The notes beneath the pieces are model-generated. The model did not search any database and was not told where the DNA came from. It saw only the letters and a list, made by a program, of their open reading frames with translations. From positions 248,001-312,000 of the forward strand of contig NZ_BOSJ01000004.1 of the NCBI RefSeq assembly GCF_018403285.1: a stretch of DNA of 64,000 nt. Direction: 5' to 3'. Source of the DNA: Paenibacillus sp. J45TS6 (GTDB lineage: Bacteria; Bacillota; Bacilli; Paenibacillales; Paenibacillaceae). Every line of letters begins with the position of its first letter. The stretch's first letter is position 1. Positions 36,958 to 46,683 of the stretch are shown here, one piece after another. Position numbers and translations under genes: made by a program.

Positions 36958-38295
36958 TTGGAAGGGAACGAAGAAACGGTTACGAAGCATGTGCAGCTTC
37001 TTGAATACATAAGGCAATTAAAAATTGGAACCAAAATATCAGTTCGTGGATTGGCAAAAGAACTTGGTGTAAGTGAGGGAACGGCATACCGGGCTGTAAA
37101 AGAAGCAGAAAATGCGGGACTTGTTGTTACGAGAGAAAGAGTAGGAACGATAAGAGTAGAGAAAAGATTGCGCGGTGCTTCAGAACAGCTGACGTTTGGA
37201 GATGTAGTAGAGATTGTAGAAGGGTATGTTCTGGGAGGCAGAGAGGGGCTTTCTAAGCCACTCCACAAGTATGTTATCGGTGCAATGAAAGAAGAAGCAA
37301 TGGCCAAATACATTGATGCTGACAGCTTGCTCATCGTAGGAAATCGGGATAATGCCCATTTGCTGGCTTTAAATCAGGGGGCCGGGGTGCTGATTACAGG
37401 AGGATTCGAGACGAGTTCAGAAGTAATCCAGCTTGCGAATGAGCTGAGCCTTCCTATTATTTCATCCCGACATGACACCTTTACAGTAGCATCTATGATC
37501 AACAGGGCTATTTTTGATCGGCTGATTAAGAAAAAAATTATGCTCCTCGAAGATATCGTAGGAGACAAGCCCAGATCATATTATCTTAAACTTAGCAGTA
37601 CGGTTTCCGATTTCAGCAGGCTGGTTCTGGAAACAGGAGAACTCCGTTTTCCTGTTATAGATGAATGGAATCGGGTCATCGGGATTATTACTCGCAAAGA
37701 TGTCATCGAACTCGATCAGAACGAGGTGATAGAGAAATGTGTGGTTCGCAAGCCAGTTACAGCAACCCTCAAAACTTCTCTTGCTTCTGCGGCTCAGTTA
37801 ATGGCTTCGGAGGGGATTGATTATTTACCTATTGTGGATCGGAATCGGAAGCTCATTACCTCCGTCAAGCGCAGAGAAGTGCTGGATGCCATGCGAGAAG
37901 CGCAGAAACAACCGCAGCTTGGTGAAACGTTCGATCATTTGATATGGAATGGGTTTGTAGAAGAGCGAGGTCCCGAAGGAGACACTAGATATAATGGGAT
38001 TATAATTCCGCAGATGGCTACGGATTTAGGAACGATCTCGGAAGGTGTGCTTGTCAACTTAATGACGCAGGCGGGTTATAAAGCTGCTCAGGAGAAGACA
38101 GGCAGTGATCATGTACTGGAGAATATAACAACTTATTTTGTCCGGCCTGTACAGATTGAAGACAAGATTAGTATTGTGCCGAGAATTCTTGAAGTCAGCA
38201 GACTTAACTGTAAATTGGATATTGATATTATCCATGAAGATCATAAGTTAATCTGTAAAGCAATCATGACCCTTCAAGCGATTGACCGGGTATAA
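36958..38295 (+). CDS. ytoI: HTH-DRTGG-CBS-hotdog regulator (YtoI-like)
   Basis: A 445-aa protein with four parts: an N-terminal winged-helix-like region (SVRGLAKELGVSEGTAYRAVKEAE, read in pieces, about 23-45), a DRTGG domain (about 110-190), two CBS repeats (about 200-310) and a C-terminal hotdog domain. The combination matches B. subtilis YtoI (about 439 aa). It probably binds a nucleotide and DNA, but no target is known. The start is a TTG behind GGGGTG (7 nt). ytpI lies convergent just downstream, as in B. subtilis. Confidence 0.86.
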   Translation: MEGNEETVTKHVQLLEYIRQLKIGTKISVRGLAKELGVSEGTAYRAVKEAENAGLVVTRERVGTIRVEKRLRGASEQLTFGDVVEIVEGYVLGGREGLSKPLHKYVIGAMKEEAMAKYIDADSLLIVGNRDNAHLLALNQGAGVLITGGFETSSEVIQLANELSLPIISSRHDTFTVASMINRAIFDRLIKKKIMLLEDIVGDKPRSYYLKLSSTVSDFSRLVLETGELRFPVIDEWNRVIGIITRKDVIELDQNEVIEKCVVRKPVTATLKTSLASAAQLMASEGIDYLPIVDRNRKLITSVKRREVLDAMREAQKQPQLGETFDHLIWNGFVEERGPEGDTRYNGIIIPQMATDLGTISEGVLVNLMTQAGYKAAQEKTGSDHVLENITTYFVRPVQIEDKISIVPRILEVSRLNCKLDIDIIHEDHKLICKAIMTLQAIDRV

Positions 38296-38300
38296 ACTAT

Positions 38301-38342
38301 AGCGAAAAGTCCGCCTTATACAGGGGACTTTTCGCTTTTTTG
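38301..38342. terminator. Bidirectional terminator between ytoI and ytpI
   Basis: AGCGAAAAGTCC (38301-38312) is complementary to GGACTTTTCGCT (38325-38336), loop 12 nt, followed by TTTTTT. Confidence 0.88.
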
Positions 38343-38627
38343 ATTCGCATAGTAACTGTGGTTACGAATACCGGAAAATACATGGAATGCGCCAAGAACA
38401 AGAAAGATAGCTTCGATGATGACGGCAACCGTAGACCCTTGAAACATGAACATCTGGATACATGCCAGTACAATCAGCATGATACCCATCGAAATATTGC
38501 TGAGCGCTTGTAAAAGGCCTCTTTGCTGCAGATCACGTGACCGTCTGCTGCGAACACTAGAGATACCCGCGGTGATCGTAGAGATGAGCAGCAGTGCGAA
38601 TAAAACGTATCTAATGATATCTAGCAT
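38316..38627 (-). CDS. ytpI: YtpI-like membrane protein
   Basis: A 103-aa protein with three hydrophobic segments: about residues 3-22, 47-65 and 70-88. The order SVRSRRSRDLQQRGLLQALSN between the first two is positively charged, placing that loop inside. It resembles the YtpI family of B. subtilis, and its location between ytoI and ytrI supports this. AAGGAG is present but 14 nt from the ATG. Function unknown. Confidence 0.75.
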   Translation of the reverse strand: MLDIIRYVLFALLLISTITAGISSVRSRRSRDLQQRGLLQALSNISMGIMLIVLACIQMFMFQGSTVAVIIEAIFLVLGAFHVFSGIRNHSYYANQKSEKSPV

Positions 38628-38732
38628 GGTTGGTAAGACAGCTCCTTTTTGGGAAAAATATACATGTCGTCCTCATTGTATCATGAATTTCCTCTAGTAT
38701 ATTGAAAAAATTCCCATAGGATTTAGGCTTCC

Positions 38733-39218
38733 TTAACGAAAGGATGGCGTGATTTCGACCCATACTTGAAGCACACCTTCCATAACAAGCATGGTTGTAA
38801 TTTTGACAGAGTAGGGCTTCTCTCTCACGGTGTATGTTTTTTTATCCATCATAATTCGGGTCATTTTACTATACTCATCGATGTTATATACATCTCTGCC
38901 CCGCAGCACCTCAAGTTCATCGCCTAACAGTTGTATAATCTCCTTCACAGAAACCGAGTCGGGGATCTTGTCTGATTCTTCTGCACGAATATTAATTTCT
39001 TTGATTACGGTTTGTCGTTTACTGTATTTTTTTAAGGTTTTTATATCTTCAATATACTGTTCTTCTTGAATCTTTAAATCTTTGTTCTCCAGCCACAGCT
39101 CATTGTAACTTGCATGAAACACAGCATTGTAGACGACGCATCCGATAATCATACCCAGCACAAAGACACCGGATAATTGTATAAAAGGACGTATAAGATA
39201 GGTTGGCGGTACACGCAT
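38733..39218 (-). CDS. ytrI: Sporulation membrane protein YtrI
   Basis: A 161-aa protein with one N-terminal transmembrane segment (about residues 13-33, FIQLSGVFVLGMIIGCVVYN) and then a coiled-coil-like region with many Glu/Lys residues. The C-terminal half is mixed beta. YtrI and YtrH are mother-cell membrane proteins needed for efficient sporulation in B. subtilis. AAGGAGG lies 10 nt before the ATG. It follows ytrH by 18 bp, forming an operon. Confidence 0.8.
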   Translation of the reverse strand: MRVPPTYLIRPFIQLSGVFVLGMIIGCVVYNAVFHASYNELWLENKDLKIQEEQYIEDIKTLKKYSKRQTVIKEINIRAEESDKIPDSVSVKEIIQLLGDELEVLRGRDVYNIDEYSKMTRIMMDKKTYTVREKPYSVKITTMLVMEGVLQVWVEITPSFR

Positions 39219-39236
39219 GAGACGTTTACCTCCTTC

Positions 39237-39560
39237 CTAGTTTCGTGTTGTACATATCCATTTGACTAGCTCTGTCCCCATATGAGCACCTAAAAAAGCA
39301 AAAATCAGATACAAGATTTGTTTAATCGCAGGAGATAAGTTCCCATCCAGCATATTACTTTCTATGACACGCATGGGATCAATCGTTCCACCGACAGCAG
39401 CGGCCAGGGCCCAAATTTTTATTCTGCCTGCAACATCCAGCATCGTCTGGGTAGGAGGCTGAAGGGAAACGACCGCACCGACTCCGCCGAGCATTGCCCC
39501 GCCGAGTACAATGCCAAACGCAATAAAGAAATCAAGGATAATCTTAGACATGAAACTCAT
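39237..39560 (-). CDS. ytrH: Sporulation membrane protein YtrH
   Basis: A 107-aa membrane protein with FIAFGIVLGGAMLGGVGAVVS near the N-terminus (split here), IKIWALAAAVGGTIDPM in the middle and a C-terminal hydrophobic segment. This is the YtrH family. The open frame extends to a GTG at 39617 without a ribosome binding site; AAGGAG lies about 12 nt before the ATG at 39560, which gives the family N-terminus. The exact start is uncertain. First gene of ytrH-ytrI. Confidence 0.8.
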   Translation of the reverse strand: MSFMSKIILDFFIAFGIVLGGAMLGGVGAVVSLQPPTQTMLDVAGRIKIWALAAAVGGTIDPMRVIESNMLDGNLSPAIKQILYLIFAFLGAHMGTELVKWICTTRN

Positions 39561-39633
39561 AATGTGGTCCGGCTCCTTTCTGTCCTCCTTCGTTTGAATA
39601 CTAGAAAGGAAGGACACAGCTTGCTTGTACTCT

Positions 39634-39661
39634 ATTCTATGGGCGGAGCCTGCCTTGTTAT
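39634..39661 (-). promoter_or_regulatory. Candidate sigma-E promoter of ytrHI
   Basis: On the minus strand ATA (39661-39659), 17 bp, CATAGAAT (39641-39634), a sigma-E-like -10. ytrHI is a sigma-E operon in B. subtilis. The spacer is one base long for the usual pattern. Confidence 0.3.
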
Positions 39662-39718
39662 GATAAAATAGAAAAGATAAAATACGTGAAATATGATTAA
39701 GGGAAGGATGTAACGGTC

Positions 39719-42700
39719 ATGAGTTCATTTGTGCATTTACATGTTCATAGCGAATACAGCCTGCTTGACGGTGCTGCACGGATTGTAGAGCTCGTGGACA
39801 AGGCAGCGAACGACGGGATGAAGGCTCTTGCTTTAACAGACCACGGGGTCATGTACGGAGCAATCCCTTTTTATAAAGCATGTGTAGCAAAAGGAATCAA
39901 GCCAATTATCGGCTGTGAAGCTTATATAACAGCAGGTTCTCGTCATGAACGGGGAAACCGCAAAGATCAACCCATTTATCACTTGATATTGCTTGCTCAG
40001 AATCATATTGGTTACCAAAACATAATGAAACTTTGTTCGATAGGTCATTTGGAAGGATTTCATTATAAGCCTCGAATCGATATGGAGAGCCTCGCGGAAT
40101 ATAGTGAAGGAATCATCTGTTTAAGTGCGTGTCTTGGAGGAGAGATTCCGCAGCATGTACTCATGGGACGTATAGATGAAGCTAGAGAGGCTGCTATTCG
40201 TTATAAAACGATATTTGGAGACCGCTTCTATCTTGAATTGCAAGATCACGGTCTCGCTGAACAGAAACGAGTGAATCCTGAACTCATTCGTCTATCAAAA
40301 GAGCTGGATATTCCGCTTGTTGCAACGAACGATGCTCATTATCTGTCTGAAGAGGATGCGGAAGTTCAGGACGTACTCATCTGCATTGGTACGGGTAAAA
40401 CCGTGGATGATGAAGACCGGCTTCGTATCCCCTCAAGCCAGCTCTATTTAAAGAGCAGTGAGCAGATGCAAAGTCTGTTTCCGCATGTACCAGAAGCGAT
40501 TGAAAATACAGTACGGATCGCGGAGCGTACCAACTTGCAACTTGAGTTTGGAAACTATATTCTGCCGGCCTATAGACCGATACCAGAAGGACTCACACCA
40601 GGCGAGTATCTTAAACAGCTATGTGAAGAAGGACTTAGATCACGATATGAGGATACAAGCCACTTTAGCAGTGAAGAAGGGAAAAAGGAACTATTTGACC
40701 GGCTGTATTATGAGCTTGGTGTAATTGAAGAAATGGGTTTTTCTGATTATTTCTTAATTGTTTGGGATTTTATTGCCTATGCCCATCAGGAGGGCATTGC
40801 AACCGGACCAGGACGGGGTTCCTCAGCGGGAAGCCTTGTCGCTTATGTTCTACGCATTACGAATGTCGATCCGATAAAATATCGTCTTCTTTTTGAAAGA
40901 TTCCTAAATCCAGAGCGGATTACGATGCCTGATATCGATATTGACTTCAGTGATGAGCGAAGAGATGAAGTTATCGACTATGTATCCAGAAAATATGGAC
41001 GCGAGCATGTCGCACAGATTATTACCTTTGGAACACTGGCTGCGAGGGCAGCAGTAAGGGATGTGGGAAGAGTACTCAGCATTCCGTATGCAGAAGTTGA
41101 TAAAGCAGCAAAACTGATTCCAGGTCAGATTGGCATGAATATTGCCAAGGCGCTCGAACTCACTCCTGAGCTCAAAGCACTCTATGAAACCAAGCCCAAA
41201 ACAAGAGCACTGCTGGATATGGCGAAAAAAGTAGAAGGCATGCCAAGACATGCTTCGACACATGCGGCTGGTGTTGTCATATCGAGAGATCCGCTGACAG
41301 ATGTGGTTCCTCTTCAGGAAGGCAGCGAAGGAGCAGCGCTGACGCAGTACTCTATGGAAAACCTAGAGTCCATTGGTTTGCTCAAGATGGACTTTTTGGG
41401 ACTAAGAACTCTGTCTATCATCGAACGCTGCTTGAGCTGGGTTAGTGAACAGGAAGGCAAAGCTCCAGATTTTCGGTATATTTCTGATGATGATCCGAAG
41501 ACCTACGAAATGCTGGGAAATGGGGATACGACAGGCATTTTTCAATTGGAATCTGCAGGAATTCGGAAGGTGCTGAAGGATCTTAAACCTTCTGTTTTTG
41601 AAGATATCATCTCGGTACTTGCTTTATATCGTCCGGGTCCAATGGAATTTATTCCTAAGTATATTCAGGGTAAGCATGGACTCATTGAAGTGGAGTATCC
41701 GCATAAAGATCTCATCCCTGTTCTAGAAGATACGTACGGTATTATCGTATATCAGGAACAGATCATGCAGATTGCTTCAAGCATGGCTGGATTTTCACTT
41801 GGAGAAGCAGATTTGCTGCGCAGAGCTGTGTCCAAGAAAAAAAGAGAAGTGCTTGATCGTGAACGAGAACACTTTGTTAAAGGAAGTGCAGCGCAAGGAT
41901 ATAGCAAGGAAGAAGCGGATCAAGTCTATGACATGATTGTTCGTTTTGCCAACTACGGGTTCCCGCGTGCGCATGCGGCAGCCTATGGGATTTTGGCATT
42001 TCAAACCGCTTATCTGAAAGCACATTATCCTGCACCATTTATGGCTTCCATGTTAACTGCGGTCATGGGAAATCACCGGAAAGTAGCGGAATATGTCGTC
42101 GAATGCAGACGAATGGGCATCCCGATTCTTCCGCCTGATGTGAATGAGAGCGGGATTTTATTCACTCCAATCGTAGGACATAATGGAGACTCTCTTGGAG
42201 ATGATCCGGCTAAAGAAGAGAAGCCGCAGGGATGTATCCGATTTGGGCTGGCTGCCATTAAAAATGTCGGAACTCAAGCGATGGAGAGTATCCTTGCTGT
42301 TCGCAGCAAAGACGGTCCATTTGTAAGTTTGCTTGATTTTTGCAGAAGAGTAGACCTTAGAGTCTGCAATAAACGTGTAATTGAATCTCTGATTCAGGCA
42401 GGTGCTTTTGACAAGCTTCCAGGCCACCGGGCACAGCTGCTTGCCATGCTGGATGAGGTGGTGGAAGCGGCACTGAAATGGCGGAAAGAGCGAGAAGACT
42501 TACAGATTCAACTTTTTGATTTTGTAGAAACGCCAAACTGGGAGATTGAGTATCCGAATATCCCTGAACATAGCATGTCACAACAACTTGAACTCGAACG
42601 TGAACTGCTTGGGCTTTACCTCTCTGGACACCCGCTTGACGATTATAGTGAAGTTTTGGAGGCAGAAGAAGCAAGCAAGCTGATGGAACTTGCAGATGTC

Positions 42701-43426
42701 GAAGATGAGTCAGTGGTTGTTACCGCAGGCATGGTTGTATCGGTCAAACAGATTACGACCAAACAAGGAAAATCGATGGCCTTTATGGAGCTTGAGGATC
42801 AGATCGAGCGGACAGAAGTGGTTCTTTTTCCAGAAGTATGGCGAAAAAGCGCACAACTGATTGACAAAGGTGCGTTACTTGCGATTCGAGCTAAAGTACA
42901 GCTTCAGGATGAAGGATTTAAGCTCCTTGCTGACGAAATAGCTCCTTTATCCAGTGAGAACCTACATCGTCTTGCCTTACAAAAGCAGCGAAGTACAGGG
43001 CGGCAGGATAAAAAATATGGTTCCTCTGTTCAGACGAAGACAGCTACGTCTCCTCTGTCGCAGCGAACTCCCGAAGCAGCGAACCGTGCTACAGTGAATA
43101 CATCGCCTAGGGGGACTTCTATTGCTTCTCACAAAGCGAAAGGGACAACTAAGACGGGGTCAGGAAACGAGTCAACACCTAAACTTAACGTGCGTGTAAA
43201 ACAGCGGGTGTATATGAAGATAACATCAGCAGCAGAAAAGTCAGGTGTCCTTACAAAACTGAAGGCTGTATTACAGCAACATCCCGGACCTGTAACAACT
43301 GTTTTATTCTATGAAGAGCACAGGTCTTATAGAGCATTAAGTGAGGCTTATAGTATCAAACCTTCTCCTGAACTGATTGCCGGGCTTGAAGAAATTCTGG
43401 GTAAGGGAACCGTCGTAGTGAAGTAA
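39719..43426 (+). CDS. dnaE: DNA polymerase III alpha subunit DnaE
   Basis: A 1235-aa C-family replicative polymerase. The PHP domain is at the start (HLHVHSEYSLLDG), the palm has MPDIDIDFSD with D405 and D407, and a third catalytic Asp is D558 in LLKMDFLGLR. The (HhH)2 and beta-clamp regions follow, then an OB fold (about 990-1060). In Bacillales DnaE extends primers before PolC takes over. The protein is about 120 residues longer than B. subtilis DnaE because of a Ser/Thr/Lys-rich linker (about 1090-1155) and an extra terminal domain. ytrHI lie divergent upstream. Confidence 0.95.
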   Translation: MSSFVHLHVHSEYSLLDGAARIVELVDKAANDGMKALALTDHGVMYGAIPFYKACVAKGIKPIIGCEAYITAGSRHERGNRKDQPIYHLILLAQNHIGYQNIMKLCSIGHLEGFHYKPRIDMESLAEYSEGIICLSACLGGEIPQHVLMGRIDEAREAAIRYKTIFGDRFYLELQDHGLAEQKRVNPELIRLSKELDIPLVATNDAHYLSEEDAEVQDVLICIGTGKTVDDEDRLRIPSSQLYLKSSEQMQSLFPHVPEAIENTVRIAERTNLQLEFGNYILPAYRPIPEGLTPGEYLKQLCEEGLRSRYEDTSHFSSEEGKKELFDRLYYELGVIEEMGFSDYFLIVWDFIAYAHQEGIATGPGRGSSAGSLVAYVLRITNVDPIKYRLLFERFLNPERITMPDIDIDFSDERRDEVIDYVSRKYGREHVAQIITFGTLAARAAVRDVGRVLSIPYAEVDKAAKLIPGQIGMNIAKALELTPELKALYETKPKTRALLDMAKKVEGMPRHASTHAAGVVISRDPLTDVVPLQEGSEGAALTQYSMENLESIGLLKMDFLGLRTLSIIERCLSWVSEQEGKAPDFRYISDDDPKTYEMLGNGDTTGIFQLESAGIRKVLKDLKPSVFEDIISVLALYRPGPMEFIPKYIQGKHGLIEVEYPHKDLIPVLEDTYGIIVYQEQIMQIASSMAGFSLGEADLLRRAVSKKKREVLDREREHFVKGSAAQGYSKEEADQVYDMIVRFANYGFPRAHAAAYGILAFQTAYLKAHYPAPFMASMLTAVMGNHRKVAEYVVECRRMGIPILPPDVNESGILFTPIVGHNGDSLGDDPAKEEKPQGCIRFGLAAIKNVGTQAMESILAVRSKDGPFVSLLDFCRRVDLRVCNKRVIESLIQAGAFDKLPGHRAQLLAMLDEVVEAALKWRKEREDLQIQLFDFVETPNWEIEYPNIPEHSMSQQLELERELLGLYLSGHPLDDYSEVLEAEEASKLMELADVEDESVVVTAGMVVSVKQITTKQGKSMAFMELEDQIERTEVVLFPEVWRKSAQLIDKGALLAIRAKVQLQDEGFKLLADEIAPLSSENLHRLALQKQRSTGRQDKKYGSSVQTKTATSPLSQRTPEAANRATVNTSPRGTSIASHKAKGTTKTGSGNESTPKLNVRVKQRVYMKITSAAEKSGVLTKLKAVLQQHPGPVTTVLFYEEHRSYRALSEAYSIKPSPELIAGLEEILGKGTVVVK

Positions 43427-43521
43427 TACTTGTGATTAAGCAAGAGTAAGGTCTTGTGAAAATGATTCATTTAACGTACTTTTTACGAACAATTTCCATC
43501 CCGGCTGCATACACTTAGGAA

Positions 43522-43543
43522 CACCAAACATTTGGTGCATTTT
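43522..43543 (+). terminator. Short inverted repeat, possible dnaE terminator
   Basis: CACCAAA (43522-43528) and TTTGGTG (43531-43537) separated by CA, then CATTTTT. The stem is short and the T-run is interrupted. Confidence 0.45.
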
Positions 43544-43625
43544 TAAGTAGATGGTTTGCTCTCACTTTGGTATAGACCTTTTCAAAATGAGACAATCATG
43601 GCTACAGGGATGGGGGAATCAGCGG

Positions 43626-44117
43626 ATGTCATATGAAATTGTGGAAGCGATGCTGAAACGACGAGGTGTGACGATTGAATCGATTGCAGAGATCGTATTC
43701 ACCCTTCAGAAGAAGTTTCACCCGGAACTGAAAGAAGAAGAGTGTGTGGAGAGTGTTCGTGCGGTTTTATGTAAACGGGAGGTCCAGTATACACTTTACA
43801 CAGGAATTGCACTGGATGAGCTCGCAGAGAAAAAACTGTTACCGCAGCCACTTCAGGCACTGCTCGAAGCTGATGAGCCCCTTTATGGTGTGGACGAGAC
43901 TCTAGCACTTGGTATTACTAGTGTATATGGGATGATTGGTCTGACGAGTTTTGGTTACTTAGATAAAGAGAAAATGGGGATCATTGAAACACTGAATGAC
44001 AAAAATTCAGGAGTTCATGTTTTTTTGGATGATTTAGTTGCAGGTCTTGCCGCTGCCGCATCTGCAAGAATTGCTCATAAGAACATCAGCGCCAAAAATT
44101 ATCCTTTTAATCCATAA
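43626..44117 (+). CDS. Phosphatidylglycerophosphatase A-family protein (YutG-like)
   Basis: A 163-aa protein of the PgpA family. It starts MSYEIVEAMLKRRGVTIE, followed by ECVESVRAVLCKREVQYTLYTG, GITSVYGMIGLTSFG and DKNSGVHVFLDDLVAGL read in sections. Family members dephosphorylate phosphatidylglycerophosphate or related substrates. This short Gram-positive type is soluble-looking compared with E. coli PgpA. A longer frame begins at 43551; I use the ATG at 43626 behind GGGGG. The exact substrate is uncertain. Confidence 0.75.
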   Translation: MSYEIVEAMLKRRGVTIESIAEIVFTLQKKFHPELKEEECVESVRAVLCKREVQYTLYTGIALDELAEKKLLPQPLQALLEADEPLYGVDETLALGITSVYGMIGLTSFGYLDKEKMGIIETLNDKNSGVHVFLDDLVAGLAAAASARIAHKNISAKNYPFNP

Positions 44118-44285
44118 ATAAAGGTTTATCTTAAGTAAAAATAGGCGAAAACAATAGTTACATGAATAGGTAAAAATACATGAATCATTCTGCCTCCAAG
44201 CCTTTCTTGCGAAAAAAAAGAGAGTTATGTTATCATTAAGCCATTATGCGAGCTTTGATCATAGGGCTTAGGGGGCGGAAATGGC

Positions 44286-44474
44286 ATGTGGACGGTGATA
44301 TATATTGCACCGACAGCGAAAATTGCTGACAGACTAAAAACTCGGCTTGCGGATGAAGGATTTCTAGTACAGACCCGTCCCATCAGTTTATCCAAGCAAC
44401 AGTATGAAATTCTCGTTCCCTCCGGTGAGTTAGAAGAGGTTCAGGAAGTACTGAATTCCATCTTGCATTCCTAA
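44286..44474 (+). CDS. Small conserved protein upstream of accD
   Basis: A 62-aa protein: MWTVIYIAPTAKIADRLK, then a short helix and a strand-rich middle (EGFLVQTRPISLSKQQYEI) and a final helix EEVQEVLNSIL. The beta-alpha-beta pattern recalls small DUF2007-like ferredoxin-fold domains. GGGGGCGG precedes the ATG. It sits about 210 bp upstream of accD in the same direction. Function unknown. Confidence 0.6.
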   Translation: MWTVIYIAPTAKIADRLKTRLADEGFLVQTRPISLSKQQYEILVPSGELEEVQEVLNSILHS

Positions 44475-44685
44475 ATGAAGCAATGGAGTTCTATTCTTGT
44501 TTGCGGACCTATTTTATGCGGCAGGGAATTTAAAGGAAAGAGCGAACGACTCCCTTGTCTGTGTGTGTCTGTCTCCTCTTTTTTTTGCGTATAGGCACTT
44601 TTTATGTTTGCCCATGCTATGTTGTTAATGGCTGGTCATATCTAGACTAGCAAGCCATCAAATTTACGGCTGAAGAGGTGTAGTT

Positions 44686-45576
44686 GTGTTCAAAGATATA
44701 TTCCAGAAAAAGCGGAAATACGCGACCATACCTTCAGAGCGAACAGGGCAGAATGATGCTCCTGAAGGAGTGGACCGCCCAAGACGTGAGGTCCCGGAAG
44801 GGCTCATGAACAAGTGCAGTAAATGTGGCACGATTCAATATAGTAAAGAGCTTGAAAAGAATCTGAAAGTCTGTCCTTCGTGCGGCTATCATATGCGTTT
44901 AAATGCAATGGAACGTGTCAAGATGACACTTGATGAAGGCTTTATCGAATATGACTCGGATATGGTCTCAGTGGATCCATTAGAGTTCCCAGGTTACAAA
45001 TCAAAGCTTGAACAACAAACCATGAAATCAGGTCTGAAGGATGCTGTAGTTACTGGTGAAGGCAGCATAGATGGTCATCCTGTAGTGGTCTGTGTTATGA
45101 GTTTTGACTTCTTTTCGGGAAGTATGGGTTCGGTGGTTGGCGAAAAAATCACAAGGGCTATAGAGAAAGCGACCCAGAAAAAGTTGCCTCTGATTATCTT
45201 CTCCACATCCGGAGGAGCTAGAATGCAGGAGAGTATCTTAAGTTTAATGCAGATGGCTAAGACAAGCAGTGCTCTTGCAAGATTGGACGAGCAGGGGGGA
45301 CTGTATATCTCTGTCATCACTGATCCAACAACAGGCGGTGTGTCTGCCAGCTTTGCTATGCTTGGCGACATTAACATTGCGGAGCCAGGAGCTATTTTTG
45401 GATTTGCCGGCCGAATTGTAATTGAGCAAACTATTCGTCAAAAGTTACCGGATGATTTTCAAACTGCTGAATTTAACTTGCAGCATGGACAGCTCGATAT
45501 GGTAGTACATCGTAAAGATTTACGGACTACTCTAGCCAAATTACTAGATATGCATGAAGTGAAGGGAGAGGTGTAA
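44686..45576 (+). CDS. accD: Acetyl-CoA carboxylase carboxyltransferase beta subunit
   Basis: A 296-aa AccD. It has the N-terminal zinc ribbon C44, C47, C63, C66 (CSKC..CPSC) and the crotonase-like carboxyltransferase fold with [18 protein letters not shown] and [16 protein letters not shown]. With AccA it moves the carboxyl group from biotin to acetyl-CoA, giving malonyl-CoA for fatty acid synthesis. The start is a GTG behind GAGGTG (5 nt). accA follows after 1 bp. Confidence 0.96.
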   Translation: MFKDIFQKKRKYATIPSERTGQNDAPEGVDRPRREVPEGLMNKCSKCGTIQYSKELEKNLKVCPSCGYHMRLNAMERVKMTLDEGFIEYDSDMVSVDPLEFPGYKSKLEQQTMKSGLKDAVVTGEGSIDGHPVVVCVMSFDFFSGSMGSVVGEKITRAIEKATQKKLPLIIFSTSGGARMQESILSLMQMAKTSSALARLDEQGGLYISVITDPTTGGVSASFAMLGDINIAEPGAIFGFAGRIVIEQTIRQKLPDDFQTAEFNLQHGQLDMVVHRKDLRTTLAKLLDMHEVKGEV

Positions 45577-45577
45577 G

Positions 45578-46543
45578 TTGGCGGGAGAGTTGCCACATGA
45601 AGCGCCCCTTACGGAGATGCGCAAGAAGATTGAAGAGCTTCAGCAGTTCGGTCTTGAAAAAGGAATTGACTTTACAGATGAGGTAAACCGATTGGAAGAG
45701 CGATATGCCAAACTTGAGGAAGAAGTATATTCTTCCATCACGGCTCCTCAGAAAATGCATATTGCAAGGCATCATCAGCGTCCAACCTCACTAGATCTTA
45801 TAACGCTTGTTTTTACCGATTTCATGGAACTTCATGGCGATCGCCTGTTTGGTGATGATCTCGCAGTAGTAGGAGGTCTTGCTAAACTTGGAGGCAGACC
45901 GGTGACGGTTATTGGTCAGCAGCGAGGTAAAGATACCAAAGATAACATTGCACGATTTTTCGGGAGCGCTCATCCGGAAGGGTTTCGAAAAGCACTTCGT
46001 TTGATGCGCCAAGCGGACAAGTTTGGTCGTCCAATCATTACGTTTATTGACACTAAAGGTGCTTATCCTGGTAAAACAGCGGAAGAAAGAGGACAGTCAG
46101 AAGCAATTGCTCGCAATTTAATTGAAATGGCGAAGCTGTCAGTACCTGTCATTTGTGTCGTAATTGGAGAAGGTGGAAGCGGCGGAGCATTAGCGATGGC
46201 CGTTGGAAACCGGGTACTTATGCTGGAGCATGCCATTTATTCTGTAATTTCGCCTAACGGTGCAGCTTCTATTCTGTGGAAAGATGCCGCGAAGGCAGAC
46301 CAAGCAGCAGAAGCTATGAAGATTACAGCACAGGATCTAATAGAGATGGAAGTTATTGAAGACATTGTTCCTGAACCTAAAGGCGGAGCTCATCTTGACT
46401 ACGAAGCGACAGCCAAATCAATTAAACTAATGATTGAGCAGCATCTTTCCGAGTTAATAAGTATGACAGGGGAAGAACTTCGTCAAGATCGATACAACAA
46501 ATTCCGCAAAATCGGAAAGTTTCAAGAAAATTTAGAAAAATAA
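45578..46543 (+). CDS. accA: Acetyl-CoA carboxylase carboxyltransferase alpha subunit
   Basis: A 321-aa Acc[56 protein letters not shown] and [14 protein letters not shown]. It forms the alpha2-beta2 carboxyltransferase with AccD. The start is a TTG behind GGGAGAGG. It is translationally coupled to accD. pyk follows after about 140 bp with no pfkA in between, unlike B. subtilis. Confidence 0.96.
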   Translation: MAGELPHEAPLTEMRKKIEELQQFGLEKGIDFTDEVNRLEERYAKLEEEVYSSITAPQKMHIARHHQRPTSLDLITLVFTDFMELHGDRLFGDDLAVVGGLAKLGGRPVTVIGQQRGKDTKDNIARFFGSAHPEGFRKALRLMRQADKFGRPIITFIDTKGAYPGKTAEERGQSEAIARNLIEMAKLSVPVICVVIGEGGSGGALAMAVGNRVLMLEHAIYSVISPNGAASILWKDAAKADQAAEAMKITAQDLIEMEVIEDIVPEPKGGAHLDYEATAKSIKLMIEQHLSELISMTGEELRQDRYNKFRKIGKFQENLEK

Positions 46544-46683
46544 AAGACCCTCTTTTAGAAGATTCTTCTTTCGGCAAAGATTAATATGACAAAGTTCCTA
46601 TACAAATGACGAAATTTGTAGTAGATTTAATTGTTGGAAAAGGATATATAAAGAGAGTCTTGAAAACGGAGGAAACTACAAAA

